From Polynucleobacter sp. AP-Melu-500A-A1 (GTDB lineage Bacteria; Pseudomonadota; Gammaproteobacteria; Burkholderiales; Burkholderiaceae), in NCBI RefSeq assembly GCF_018882125.1, contig NZ_JACVOZ010000002.1, forward strand, positions 496,001 to 560,000: DNA of 64,000 bases. Reading direction: 5' to 3'. Positions 30,873 to 39,867 of this stretch are shown piece by piece. The position numbers and the translations under genes are program-made. The notes beneath the pieces are model-generated. The model saw only the letters and a list, made by a program, of their open reading frames with translations, was not told the DNA's origin and made no database searches. Every line of letters begins with the position of its first letter. Within the stretch, counting starts at the first letter, position 1.

Positions 30873-33443
30873 TTGGAAATCATCCGTATTCGTATGTTAC
30901 GCGGCCCTAATTTATGGAGCCGCCATACCTCTCTTGAGGCAATTGTTTCTTGTGAAGAGACAGAGCGATCCATAGATTCCATTCCGCAATTTGAAAATAA
31001 GATTCGCGAACGCTTTCCTCAATTAGGCAATATGCGTCGTGGGGGACAAAACGAAGTTTTATCTCTCGCCCATGCCTTAGAGTATGCTGCACTCGGTTTA
31101 CAAGCTCAAGCTGGCTGTCCAGTCACCTTTAGTCGTACAGTGCAAACTGTTGATATTGGCGTGTATCAAGTAGTAGTGGAATATAGCGAAGAGGTTGTTG
31201 GGCGAATGGCTTTTGACTTCGGCTTTGCGCTAATACAAGCCACCCTAAACGATGCCCCATTTGAATTGACTGCTGCCCTCTCAGAATTAGAGGCTCTATA
31301 CGAAGATGTGCGGCTTGGTCCAAGCACAGGCTCTATTGTGGATGCCGCAGTTCAACGAAACATCCCCTACCGCCGCATGACTGAAGGCAGTATGGTGCAA
31401 TTTGGCTGGGGTAGTAAGCAAAAGCGAATTCAGGCTGCTGAAACTAGTGATACCAGCGCTATCGCAGAAGCGATTGCTCAAGATAAAGAACTCACCAAAA
31501 ACTTACTCACCGCAGCGGGCGTATCTGTTCCCATTGGCGAAGTAGTGAATAATGCCGACGATGCATGGCGGGCTGCACAGAAAATTGGCGGCCCCATTGT
31601 TTTAAAACCTAAAGATGGTAACCAAGGTAAAGGTGTAGTTGCTAATATTCAAACCGAGGCGGAGGTGCGTGCCGGGTTTGAGGTGACCCAAGCCTTTGGT
31701 CGCAATACTATTGTTGAACGCTATATCCAGGGCGCTGACTATCGTCTACTGGTAGTGGGTAATCGTCTTTCTGCAGCTGCACGTCGTGAACCTGCACAAG
31801 TCGTTGGTGATGGCACTCACACGGTTGCTCAATTAGTAGATCTAGAAAATAAAAATCCATTGCGGGGTGATGGCCACGCCACAGCACTTACTAAAATTCG
31901 TTTTGATGATATTGCCCTAGCCCATCTAGCAAGCTCTGGTCTATCTCCGCAATACGTTCCTAAAATAGGTGAACGGGTTCTCTTGCGTAATAACGCTAAT
32001 CTAAGTACTGGTGGTACCGCCACCGATGTCACCGACGATGTTCATCCCGATGTTGCAGCAAGCGCTATTGCTGCTGCGCAAATGATTAACCTAGATATTG
32101 CTGGTGTTGATATTCTCTGTGAAGCTATTTATCAACCACTAGAGCAGCAAGGCGGAGGCATTGTTGAAGTGAATGCAGCGCCTGGTCTACGGATGCATTT
32201 AAAGCCTTCCTATGGAAAGAGTCGCCCTGTTGGTGAAGACATCATCAATATGATGTTCCCTCCTGGAGAAGATGGTCGTATTCCTGTGGTTGCTGTTACT
32301 GGTACCAATGGCAAAACTACCACCGTACGACTGATTGCTCACTTACTTAATGAGACCGGCCTTCGCGTAGGCATGACTGGCACTGATGGTGTCTACATCA
32401 ACCATCGCCTCATTGATACTGGCGATTGCAGTGGGCCTAAGAGTGCGCGCAATGTATTAATGCACCCAGATGTCGATGCCGCGGTTCTTGAGACAGCCCG
32501 TGGTGGTTTATTGCGTGAAGGTTTAGGCTTTGATCGCTGTGAAGTTGCAGTAGTAACTAATATTGGCGAAGGGGATCACCTAGGTCTGAACTACATTTCT
32601 AGTGTGGAGGATCTGGCTATTCTCAAGCGCGTTATCGTACAAAACGTTGCCCCCACTGGAGCCGCTGTCCTAAATGCAGCAGATCCTATCGTGGTCAAAA
32701 TGGGTGATAAATGTGCTGGACGTGTAATCTTCTTTGCACAAAATCAGCACCATCCCGTGATTGCTGCCCACCGCGCTAAAAATAAAAAAGTGATCTACTT
32801 TGATGGTACTTATATAGTCGCCTCCAAAGGTTCACGCGTGATGTATCGCTTCCCTGTTAGCGAAATCCCATTAACCCAAAACGGTGTACTCGGATTTCAA
32901 TTGGAAAATGCAATGGCTGCGATTGGTGCTGCATGGGCACTAGGACTGGATGCAGAAAAAATGGCGAAGGGTCTACACAGCTTTGAGAGTACTGCTAATG
33001 CCGTACCTGGTCGCTTTAACCAATTCCAGCACAATGGTGCAACTGTGATTGCCGACTATGGTCATAATCCTGATGCAATGCGTGCTTTAGCAAGTGCCAT
33101 ACAAGCAATGAAGCCCAAGAAGAGCCATGTCGTCATTAGTGGCGCAGGCGATCGTCGCGATGAAGATATTCGCGACCTTACACGTATCCTTGGAAACACG
33201 TTTGATAATGTCATCTTGTATCAAGATGCTTGTCAGCGTGGCCGTGAAGATGGCGAAGTTTTAAAGCTTTTGCAAGAGGGCTTGGTTGGCGCCACCAAAG
33301 CGAAACAAGTGAAAGAAATTCATGGGGAATTTATTGCTATCGATACCGCACTCAAAGATCTTGATTCCGGAGATATCTGCTTAATACTCATTGATCAGGT
33401 GGAAGAGTCTCTCGCCTACCTCAAACAAAAGGTCAGGCCTTAG
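30873..33443 (+). CDS. cphA: Cyanophycin synthetase
   Basis: An 856-residue enzyme that builds the storage polymer multi-L-arginyl-poly-L-aspartate without a ribosome. The order is N-terminal domain, ATP-grasp domain adding Asp (VLKPKDGNQGKGVVANI, EVNAAPGLRMHLKP) and Mur-ligase domain adding Arg with an intact GTNGKTTT at about 476-483. Length is close to that of known CphA1 enzymes. The start is TTG at 30873, directly after the TAA of the upstream paralogue, with AGGGG seven bases before it, so the pair is one transcript. No cyanophycinase gene is in the window. A long perfect hairpin terminator follows. Confidence 0.96.
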   Translation: MEIIRIRMLRGPNLWSRHTSLEAIVSCEETERSIDSIPQFENKIRERFPQLGNMRRGGQNEVLSLAHALEYAALGLQAQAGCPVTFSRTVQTVDIGVYQVVVEYSEEVVGRMAFDFGFALIQATLNDAPFELTAALSELEALYEDVRLGPSTGSIVDAAVQRNIPYRRMTEGSMVQFGWGSKQKRIQAAETSDTSAIAEAIAQDKELTKNLLTAAGVSVPIGEVVNNADDAWRAAQKIGGPIVLKPKDGNQGKGVVANIQTEAEVRAGFEVTQAFGRNTIVERYIQGADYRLLVVGNRLSAAARREPAQVVGDGTHTVAQLVDLENKNPLRGDGHATALTKIRFDDIALAHLASSGLSPQYVPKIGERVLLRNNANLSTGGTATDVTDDVHPDVAASAIAAAQMINLDIAGVDILCEAIYQPLEQQGGGIVEVNAAPGLRMHLKPSYGKSRPVGEDIINMMFPPGEDGRIPVVAVTGTNGKTTTVRLIAHLLNETGLRVGMTGTDGVYINHRLIDTGDCSGPKSARNVLMHPDVDAAVLETARGGLLREGLGFDRCEVAVVTNIGEGDHLGLNYISSVEDLAILKRVIVQNVAPTGAAVLNAADPIVVKMGDKCAGRVIFFAQNQHHPVIAAHRAKNKKVIYFDGTYIVASKGSRVMYRFPVSEIPLTQNGVLGFQLENAMAAIGAAWALGLDAEKMAKGLHSFESTANAVPGRFNQFQHNGATVIADYGHNPDAMRALASAIQAMKPKKSHVVISGAGDRRDEDIRDLTRILGNTFDNVILYQDACQRGREDGEVLKLLQEGLVGATKAKQVKEIHGEFIAIDTALKDLDSGDICLILIDQVEESLAYLKQKVRP

Positions 33444-33474
33444 GATTTCACTGCCAAATCATGAATTGGCTTCA

Positions 33475-33514
33475 CCAATAAAAAACCCAATCGTTTGATT
33501 GGGTTTTTTATTGG
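33475..33514. terminator. Bidirectional intrinsic terminator between cphA and fbp
   Basis: An 18-base perfect stem (33475-33492 with 33497-33514) with loop GTTT, containing six A on the left and six T on the right, so it serves both convergent genes. Confidence 0.95.
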
Positions 33515-33528
33515 AATCAATAGATTAT

Positions 33529-34527
33529 TTATGCATGGTAGAGCTGTAAGCGATCAATTTCTTCCTTAGATCCCAACATAACCGAGACGCGCTCATGCAA
33601 ATCCGTAGGCTCAAGATCCATAATGAGATCAGTACCATTGATGGAGGCGCCGCCAGCTTGTTCTACCAAAAAACTCATCGGGTTAGCTTCATACATTAAG
33701 CGCAACTTACCTGGCTTATTAGGTTCGCGCTGATCCCATGGATACATAAAGACTCCACCACGAGACAGCACACGATGAACATCTGCCACCATCGAGGCAA
33801 TCCAACGCATATTAAAGTCTTTGCCCCGCGTGCCACTGATTCCTGCTAAACACTCCTCAACATAACGGCGCACGGGATCAGCCCAATGACGCATATTGGA
33901 CATATTGATGGCAAACTCTTTAGTAGATTGTGAAATAGTGACAGGGTCTTTGATCAATAGAAATTCATCAGTCACTTTATTTAAAGTAAACATGACCACG
34001 CCGTCACCTAAAGTGAGTGCCATAGTGGTTTGGGGGCCATACACTACGTATCCTGCGGCCGCCTGATGACGTCCAGATAATAAGAAATCAGCTGTTTCTA
34101 AGGGCGCCTTAGGATCTTGTTTTTTGAGTACTGAAAAAATGGTACCAATGGAGACATTCACATCAATATTGGACGAGCCATCAAGCGGGTCAAATAAGAG
34201 CAAATAATCGCCACTACCTTGAACTGGAACTGGCAATTCCATTTCTTCAGAAGCAAGACCTGCCAAGGATTTACAAGCTTGTACACCTTCAATTAATAAA
34301 TCATTAGCAATAATGTCGAGCTTTTGTTGAACCTCACCTTGAACATTACCGGTACCAGCTGAACCCAATAAACCAATTAAGGCGCCTTGAGCAACCTCAT
34401 GGCTCAAGGTTGAACAAGTATCGACAACAGCCAGTAAGAGCTCTTGCAAGCCAGCAGGTACGGCAGAACCCTTTGGCTTAGCCGTTTCTAGATAGCGCCT
34501 GAAATTGATGTTGTGACTGTTCGACAA
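33529..34527 (-). CDS. fbp: Fructose-1,6-bisphosphatase class I
   Basis: A 332-residue enzyme of gluconeogenesis that removes the 1-phosphate of fructose-1,6-bisphosphate. The metal-binding [12 protein letters not shown] motif and the later RYVEE and [10 protein letters not shown] segments are typical for class I. Start is TTG at 34527 with CGGAG about nine bases upstream; no ATG in frame gives a better length. It stands alone on its strand between the cphA terminator and vapBC. Confidence 0.95.
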   Translation of the reverse strand: MSNSHNINFRRYLETAKPKGSAVPAGLQELLLAVVDTCSTLSHEVAQGALIGLLGSAGTGNVQGEVQQKLDIIANDLLIEGVQACKSLAGLASEEMELPVPVQGSGDYLLLFDPLDGSSNIDVNVSIGTIFSVLKKQDPKAPLETADFLLSGRHQAAAGYVVYGPQTTMALTLGDGVVMFTLNKVTDEFLLIKDPVTISQSTKEFAINMSNMRHWADPVRRYVEECLAGISGTRGKDFNMRWIASMVADVHRVLSRGGVFMYPWDQREPNKPGKLRLMYEANPMSFLVEQAGGASINGTDLIMDLEPTDLHERVSVMLGSKEEIDRLQLYHA

Positions 34528-34713
34528 AGGTAATTCTCCGTTTTGAATGCCAAAGTGACTTATTGCACTCTATTTTGCCTTGTTCTGAGATGGGAACTAT
34601 AAAAGTGGATTTCTCTACATTCATTTAGCAATAAGCCCTTTATTTAGGGTTATTGTTCATTATATGATGATAATATTGATGTTAAAATGCATCTAAATTG
34701 ATGAGGATATAAG

Positions 34714-34917
34714 ATGAGAACTACTGTAACCATAGATGATGATCTATACCAACAGGGCTTGGAGCTTGCTGACCCAGGAATGGATAAAGCAGACTTATTT
34801 CGTGAGGCAATTAATGTCTTTGTAAGAGTTCAAATAGGCAAGCGATTAGCAGCGCTCGGTGGAAAAGCACCCCAAATGAAGAGTATTCCGCGACGTAAAC
34901 CAAAGAGCGGACTTTAA
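34714..34917 (+). CDS. vapB: VapB-type antitoxin
   Basis: A 67-residue protein starting [19 protein letters not shown], the ribbon-helix-helix DNA-binding opening of type II antitoxins; the basic C-terminus (RRKPKSGL) is the toxin-binding tail. GAGG lies before the ATG. It is two bases upstream of the PIN-domain toxin gene, the normal antitoxin-first order. The AT-rich 90 bases upstream, with repeated TGATG units, are where autoregulation is expected. Confidence 0.85.
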   Translation: MRTTVTIDDDLYQQGLELADPGMDKADLFREAINVFVRVQIGKRLAALGGKAPQMKSIPRRKPKSGL

Positions 34918-34919
34918 CT

Positions 34920-35303
34920 ATGCCAATGGTTTTGGCGGATACATCGGTCTGGGTCGCACACTTTAGAAAATCAAATCCAATCTTTGAGGGTTTGTTACTC
35001 AATGATCAAATTCTTTGTCATCCTTTAGTTTTGATGGAAATAGCTTGTGGGAGCCCTCCCTCGCCTAGATCAAAAACTCTTTACTATCTCAAGACATTGC
35101 AGCAAGCAAAAGTAGCAAGCCCCAATGAAATCTTGGAATTTATTGAAAAGTACAAACTTTTTGAATCAGGTTGTGGCGCGATTGATGTTTCACTACTGGC
35201 ATCAAGCTTAATCACTGAAAATACGCTACTTTGGACTTTGGATAAAGATTTAGGGTCCCTCGCACTGCCACTGGGAATATCTTATAAGCACCAGGCTCAT
35301 TGA
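34920..35303 (+). CDS. vapC: VapC-type PIN-domain toxin
   Basis: A 127-residue PIN-domain RNase. The acidic active-site residues are present: Asp7 (LADTSVW), Glu40 (LMEIACG), Asp89 (CGAIDVSLLAS) and Asp108 (WTLDKDLG). VapC toxins cut tRNA or rRNA; the target here is not known. It follows vapB by two bases, suggesting coupled translation. The toxin appears intact. It ends ten bases before the convergent pepN. Confidence 0.87.
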   Translation: MPMVLADTSVWVAHFRKSNPIFEGLLLNDQILCHPLVLMEIACGSPPSPRSKTLYYLKTLQQAKVASPNEILEFIEKYKLFESGCGAIDVSLLASSLITENTLLWTLDKDLGSLALPLGISYKHQAH

Positions 35304-35312
35304 TTGAGTTGT

Positions 35313-37922
35313 TTAATTTCCTAGCGCCTTACCTACTACTTCCTTGACATCTGGAGACAGGGTTTGACAAGCTGCAACCTTTTCTAGAGCTGCTTTCATC
35401 TTGTTTTGATAGGGCTGGGCAAATAAACGCCAGCGATCTAAGGCTCTAGCTAAACGCGCAGCAACCTGCGGATTAATGGGGTCTAGTGCCAAAACACTAT
35501 CAGCCCAAAATTCATATCCACTTCCATCCGCCTGATGAAAACTCGCAGGATTATTGGAGCAAAAAGCATGAATCACACTGCGTACCCGATTAGGGTTGTT
35601 CAACTTAAATGCTGGGTGCTCGCGCAAACGCTTTACATCTACTAAAGTTAAATCTAAGCCATCAACTGGCGGTCTACTAGACTGGAGTGCAAACCATTTA
35701 TCAATCACTAATGGCTCTTTTGCAAAGCGACTAAAGAAATCGACTAAGCATTCCTGGGCGGCTTTGGCTCCATTCATCACCAATGCTGCTAGAGCTGCAT
35801 AACGATCGGTCATATTGTCAGCAATACGATATTGATTGACTGCCATTGGTGCCCAAGTAGTGACATCGGCATCGAGCAACATGCTCAGCGCTAAATTCTT
35901 GAGAGCGCGTTTGCCGGCGCTTACAGCATCAGGCTGGAATGGTCCCGGCGTTTGCATTTGTTGGTATAAGGCTGCCCACTCAAGCTGTAACTGCTTAGCA
36001 ATTTCCTGACGGAAGGCACGACGCGCAGTAAAAATCTGCTGAGGATCAACGCTGGAGCACTGTTCGTATAAATAGGTTTCAACGGGGAGTGTTAAAGCCA
36101 AATCCTTAAATGCAGGATCTAAATTGGGATCAAGTAATACATTGCGATAAGCTTCAATTAACTTGGCATCAGGTAAACGATGATTCAAAATCATTCGCAT
36201 AGCCAATTTTTGACCAGCTTCCCAGCGATTAAATGGATCATCATCGCCATTAAAGAGCGTCAAAAGATCAGCTTCACTTTGTTCAAAATCTAAATTGACG
36301 GGCGCTGAAAAATTACGATTAATTGACAGTACTGGACGTTCTTCTATGCCATCAAATGTCCAGGTTTGACTGGCTTGAGTTAACTCCAATAATTGCTCTG
36401 CTTGATCATTGCCTGCAGTGATCAAGCGCATCTTTAAAGGAATGTGGAAAGGTTTTTTCTCAGGCTGTCCAGGACTTGGCCCGCAACTTTGGGTCAAGGT
36501 GAGATGAAATTGCTTATTTACTGCGTCATATTGCTCTTGCACCTTGACTCGCGGAGTTCCGGCTTGGCTGTACCAATTTCTAAACTGTGAAAGATCCCGG
36601 TTATTTGCATCAGCCATTGCTGCCAAAAAATCATCGCAGGTCACAGCTTGACCATCATGGCGCTTGAAATACAAATCCATACCCTTACGGAACCCATCCT
36701 TACCTAATAGGGTTTGGTACATCCGCACGACTTCCGATCCCTTTTCATAAACAGTGACGGTATAAAAATTATTAATTTCTTGATACTCATCCGGTCGGAT
36801 TGGATGCGCCATGGGACCCGCATCTTCAGGAAACTGTAATTGGCGCAGCAATCGCACATCCTCAATACGCTTCACAGCCCTACCGGATTCACTTCCCATT
36901 TGATCTGCTGAGAACTCTTGATCCCTAAAAACGGTTAATCCCTCCTTAAGGGAAAGCTGAAACCAGTCTTGGCAAGTAACGCGATTACCTGTCCAGTTAT
37001 GAAAATATTCGTGCGCAACAACACTTTCGATATTCGCAAAGTCTGCATCAGTAGCAGTTTCTGGTTGTGCTAATACGAACTTGGTATTGAAGATATTCAA
37101 TCCCTTATTCTCCATAGCGCCCATATTGAAATCACCCACCGCAACAATCATAAAGCGCTCAAGATCCAGCTCTAAACCAAAGCGCTTTTCATCCCAATGA
37201 ATAGAAGCAATTAAAGAATCCATGGCATGGCGTGTCTTAGGCAAGTCATGAGGCTCAACCCAAATCTGGAGTAACTTTTTAGCACCACTACTCGTAGTAA
37301 TAGTTTCTTCAATACACTCCAACTTTCCAGCTACTAAGGCAAATAGGTAGGATGGCTTTGGAAATGGGTCTTCCCAAGTGGCGCTATGCCAACCATGAGG
37401 TAATTGTTCGGTACCCAGTAAGTTTCCATTGGATAACAAGACTGGACACTCTGATTCACGTGCCCGCAAGGTTACGCGATAGCGTGCCATCACATCGGGC
37501 CGATCTAGAAAATAAGTAATTTTTCTAAAGCCTTCTGCCTCACACTGCGTAAAGAAATTGCCATTGGAAACATACAGACCCATCAAGCTCGTATTTTTCT
37601 CTGGAGCACATACACAAATAATCTCAACAGTGAATACGTCCTTGCCATCATTTGGTAAACCCTGAATCGTGAGTGTTTCAGGTGTTAATTCAAATTGGCG
37701 ATGGGCTTGGCCATTAATACGAAGGCTAATAAACTCAAGCTCCTGCCCCACCAATACCAAGGGTGCGCCAACTTCAAACCCCTGCCCAGGAAGCACTTCA
37801 AGACGACTCTTCACGATGGTTCGAACTGGATCCAAAGCGATATCCAATTCCACCTGATCAAAGGTATAAATAGGAGGACGGTATTCGAGCCGTCGAAAGC
37901 TCTGCGGGAGATCGGTTTTCAT
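35313..37922 (-). CDS. pepN: Aminopeptidase N
   Basis: An 869-residue M1 zinc metallopeptidase that removes N-terminal residues from peptides in the cytosol. It shows the substrate-binding GAMEN (FNMGAMENKGLNIF) and the zinc site HEYFHNW with the downstream Glu in LKEGLTVFRDQEF. Length and layout match the E. coli PepN subtype with four domains including the C-terminal helical bowl. It stands alone; the neighbour upstream is the Gdt1-type exporter, also leftward, 43 bases away. Confidence 0.96.
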   Translation of the reverse strand: MKTDLPQSFRRLEYRPPIYTFDQVELDIALDPVRTIVKSRLEVLPGQGFEVGAPLVLVGQELEFISLRINGQAHRQFELTPETLTIQGLPNDGKDVFTVEIICVCAPEKNTSLMGLYVSNGNFFTQCEAEGFRKITYFLDRPDVMARYRVTLRARESECPVLLSNGNLLGTEQLPHGWHSATWEDPFPKPSYLFALVAGKLECIEETITTSSGAKKLLQIWVEPHDLPKTRHAMDSLIASIHWDEKRFGLELDLERFMIVAVGDFNMGAMENKGLNIFNTKFVLAQPETATDADFANIESVVAHEYFHNWTGNRVTCQDWFQLSLKEGLTVFRDQEFSADQMGSESGRAVKRIEDVRLLRQLQFPEDAGPMAHPIRPDEYQEINNFYTVTVYEKGSEVVRMYQTLLGKDGFRKGMDLYFKRHDGQAVTCDDFLAAMADANNRDLSQFRNWYSQAGTPRVKVQEQYDAVNKQFHLTLTQSCGPSPGQPEKKPFHIPLKMRLITAGNDQAEQLLELTQASQTWTFDGIEERPVLSINRNFSAPVNLDFEQSEADLLTLFNGDDDPFNRWEAGQKLAMRMILNHRLPDAKLIEAYRNVLLDPNLDPAFKDLALTLPVETYLYEQCSSVDPQQIFTARRAFRQEIAKQLQLEWAALYQQMQTPGPFQPDAVSAGKRALKNLALSMLLDADVTTWAPMAVNQYRIADNMTDRYAALAALVMNGAKAAQECLVDFFSRFAKEPLVIDKWFALQSSRPPVDGLDLTLVDVKRLREHPAFKLNNPNRVRSVIHAFCSNNPASFHQADGSGYEFWADSVLALDPINPQVAARLARALDRWRLFAQPYQNKMKAALEKVAACQTLSPDVKEVVGKALGN

Positions 37923-37965
37923 GGAATGATTTTAAGTCTTGTCTAGAAAGTGCGTGAGGTGCGGC

Positions 37966-38541
37966 TTAAGCCCACACGAGGGTCGCGATACCGATAGCAA
38001 TAAAAGTGACTGCTGCTACAGCATGCACCCACTTAATTGGCATCCGCTTCGTAAATTTCTGACCAATCCAAACGGCTGGCGCATTTGCCAACATCATCCC
38101 CAAAGTTGTGCCGACAGTCACAGCAAATACATCTGTATAGCGAGCTCCTAAAGCAATCGTCGCAATTTGTGTCTTGTCACCCATCTCCGCCAAAAAGAAG
38201 AGGCCTACAGTCAACAAAAAAACTGGGAATGCTCTATCGGCAACCTTAGACCCACCTGCATCATCAATATGGTCTGGTACCAAAAGCCACAAACCAATAC
38301 CCAAAAAGCTCAAACCTAAAATCCAGCGCATGACATCTGGCGAAAGCAAAGTAGTTAACCAGTGGCCTAGTAAGGCTGCACAGGCGTGATTTGCGATAGT
38401 GGCTATAAAAATGCCAGCAATGATCGCCAAAGCCTGTTTGGGGTATCGGGCAGCCAACATCAAAGACAAAAGCTGAGTTTTATCCCCCATTTCAGCCAAA
38501 GCAACCACACCAGTGGAGAGCAATAAAGCAGAAGAGTCCAT
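37966..38541 (-). CDS. Gdt1/TMEM165-family (UPF0016) cation exporter, probably Mn2+
   Basis: A 191-residue inner-membrane protein with six hydrophobic segments arranged as two homologous halves. Each half carries the family motif E-x-G-D-K-(T/S): ALAEMGDKTQLL and FLAEMGDKTQIA. Bacterial members such as MneA export manganese; metal and direction here are inferred from the family. Its leader (195 bases after ald) contains two strong hairpins but not the usual manganese riboswitch consensus. It lies on the same strand as pepN downstream. Confidence 0.9.
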   Translation of the reverse strand: MDSSALLLSTGVVALAEMGDKTQLLSLMLAARYPKQALAIIAGIFIATIANHACAALLGHWLTTLLSPDVMRWILGLSFLGIGLWLLVPDHIDDAGGSKVADRAFPVFLLTVGLFFLAEMGDKTQIATIALGARYTDVFAVTVGTTLGMMLANAPAVWIGQKFTKRMPIKWVHAVAAVTFIAIGIATLVWA

Positions 38542-38599
38542 AAATTCAGTAGCTTAGATGTTATCTATCAATATTTGAGGGGCATCCAAACACAATGCA

Positions 38600-38695
38600 T
38601 AGGGATAGTTTAGAGCCTTGGAGTCCCTATCCCTAAATTACATTGAAATAATTAAGGCGGGCGCCCAAGTCATGAGGTCTATCTAAGCACCCCTT
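38600..38695 (-). promoter_or_regulatory. Structured leader between ald and the Mn exporter gene
   Basis: Two hairpins: TAGGGATAG/CTATCCCTA (38600-38635) with an 18-base loop, and AAGG plus GGCGC/GCACC plus CCTT (38654-38695) with a two-base bulge. No U-tract follows the inner one. A regulatory leader is possible; function not assigned. Confidence 0.35.
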
Positions 38696-38736
38696 ACCTG
38701 AAACGCCCCCTCTTCACTACCTAATTCAATCAATGC

Positions 38737-39855
38737 CTAAGCGACGAAGAACTCCTCTGCCAAAACAAAGTCTAATTTCTGAGCTTGTGCAACCGGCTGA
38801 GAAGTTAAAAAGCCTTTGTGTACATTAAGACCATTACGTAAATGATGATCAATCGATAAAGCTTGAATCACGCCTCGATTGGCCAAAGCTTCAACATATG
38901 GATAGGTTGCATTGGTTAATGCAAAGGTAGAAGTTCTTGCAACAGCTCCTGGCATATTAGCGACACAATAGTGCAGCACACCATCTACCAAGAATGTTGG
39001 GTCAGCATGAGTTGTTGGCTTAGAAGTTTCAAAGCAGCCGCCCTGATCGATAGCAACATCTAAGATCACTGCTCCTGTTTTCATTTTCTTCACCATTTCA
39101 CGAGTAACCAATTTTGGAGCTGCTCCACCGGGAAGCAAAACAGCACCAACAACGACATCTGCCTCACGTACTTCTTGCTCTATCAGGAGGCTATCGGAAT
39201 AGAAAGTGCGCACTCGATTGCCATACAAGGCATCAATTTGACGTAAGCGATCGATATCTTTATCAAAGATGCAAATATCGGCTCCCATACCCACTGCAAT
39301 TTGCAATGCATTGCGTCCTACTACTCCGCCACCCAAAATCACCACTTTTGCAGGCGATACACCAGGAACACCAGCCATAAGCACTCCTAGGCCACCATGT
39401 GACTTTTCAAGATGAGAGGCTGCTGCATGAATAGACATCCGGCCTGCAACTTCACTCATCGGCGCCAAGAGAGGCAATGCACCATTCATGGCAGTCACTG
39501 TCTCATAGGCAATACATGTCGCTCCTGAATCGATCAAGGCCTTAGTTTGTTTTGGATCGGGCGCCAAATGAAGATAAGTAAATAGAATTTGATCTTCACG
39601 CAACATGGCGCATTCTTGTGCTTGTGGCTCCTTCACCTTCACAATCATCTCCGCTTTATGAAACACTTCCGCTGCACTATTAATCAAGGTAGCGCCAGCG
39701 ATACGATAAGTCTCATCACTCAAGCCTATTTGCTCACCCGCACCACGTTGAATCAGAACTGAGTGACCTTGCTTACATAAGCCACTGACATTGCCAGGAG
39801 TCAAACCCACCCGGTATTCATTATTTTTTACTTCTTGAGGTACACCAATAATCAT
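38737..39855 (-). CDS. ald: Alanine dehydrogenase
   Basis: A 372-residue enzyme that converts L-alanine to pyruvate and ammonia with NAD+. The N-terminus MIIGVPQEVKNNEYRVGLTP and the NAD-binding VVILGGGVVGRNALQIA are family signatures. The longer frame begins at 39867, one base after the permease gene; ATG 39855 is preferred because GGAG lies seven bases upstream and the product then begins as in known Ald proteins. It follows an amino-acid permease gene by 12 bases, suggesting uptake and deamination of alanine or a related amino acid as one unit. Confidence 0.95.
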   Translation of the reverse strand: MIIGVPQEVKNNEYRVGLTPGNVSGLCKQGHSVLIQRGAGEQIGLSDETYRIAGATLINSAAEVFHKAEMIVKVKEPQAQECAMLREDQILFTYLHLAPDPKQTKALIDSGATCIAYETVTAMNGALPLLAPMSEVAGRMSIHAAASHLEKSHGGLGVLMAGVPGVSPAKVVILGGGVVGRNALQIAVGMGADICIFDKDIDRLRQIDALYGNRVRTFYSDSLLIEQEVREADVVVGAVLLPGGAAPKLVTREMVKKMKTGAVILDVAIDQGGCFETSKPTTHADPTFLVDGVLHYCVANMPGAVARTSTFALTNATYPYVEALANRGVIQALSIDHHLRNGLNVHKGFLTSQPVAQAQKLDFVLAEEFFVA

Positions 39856-39867
39856 TGCAATCTCCAA

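Noticed and set aside
38542-38736. Manganese (yybP-ykoY) riboswitch upstream of the Gdt1-type exporter
   Set aside because: The expected GGGGAGUA loop and its partner strand are not present; only unrelated hairpins are seen.
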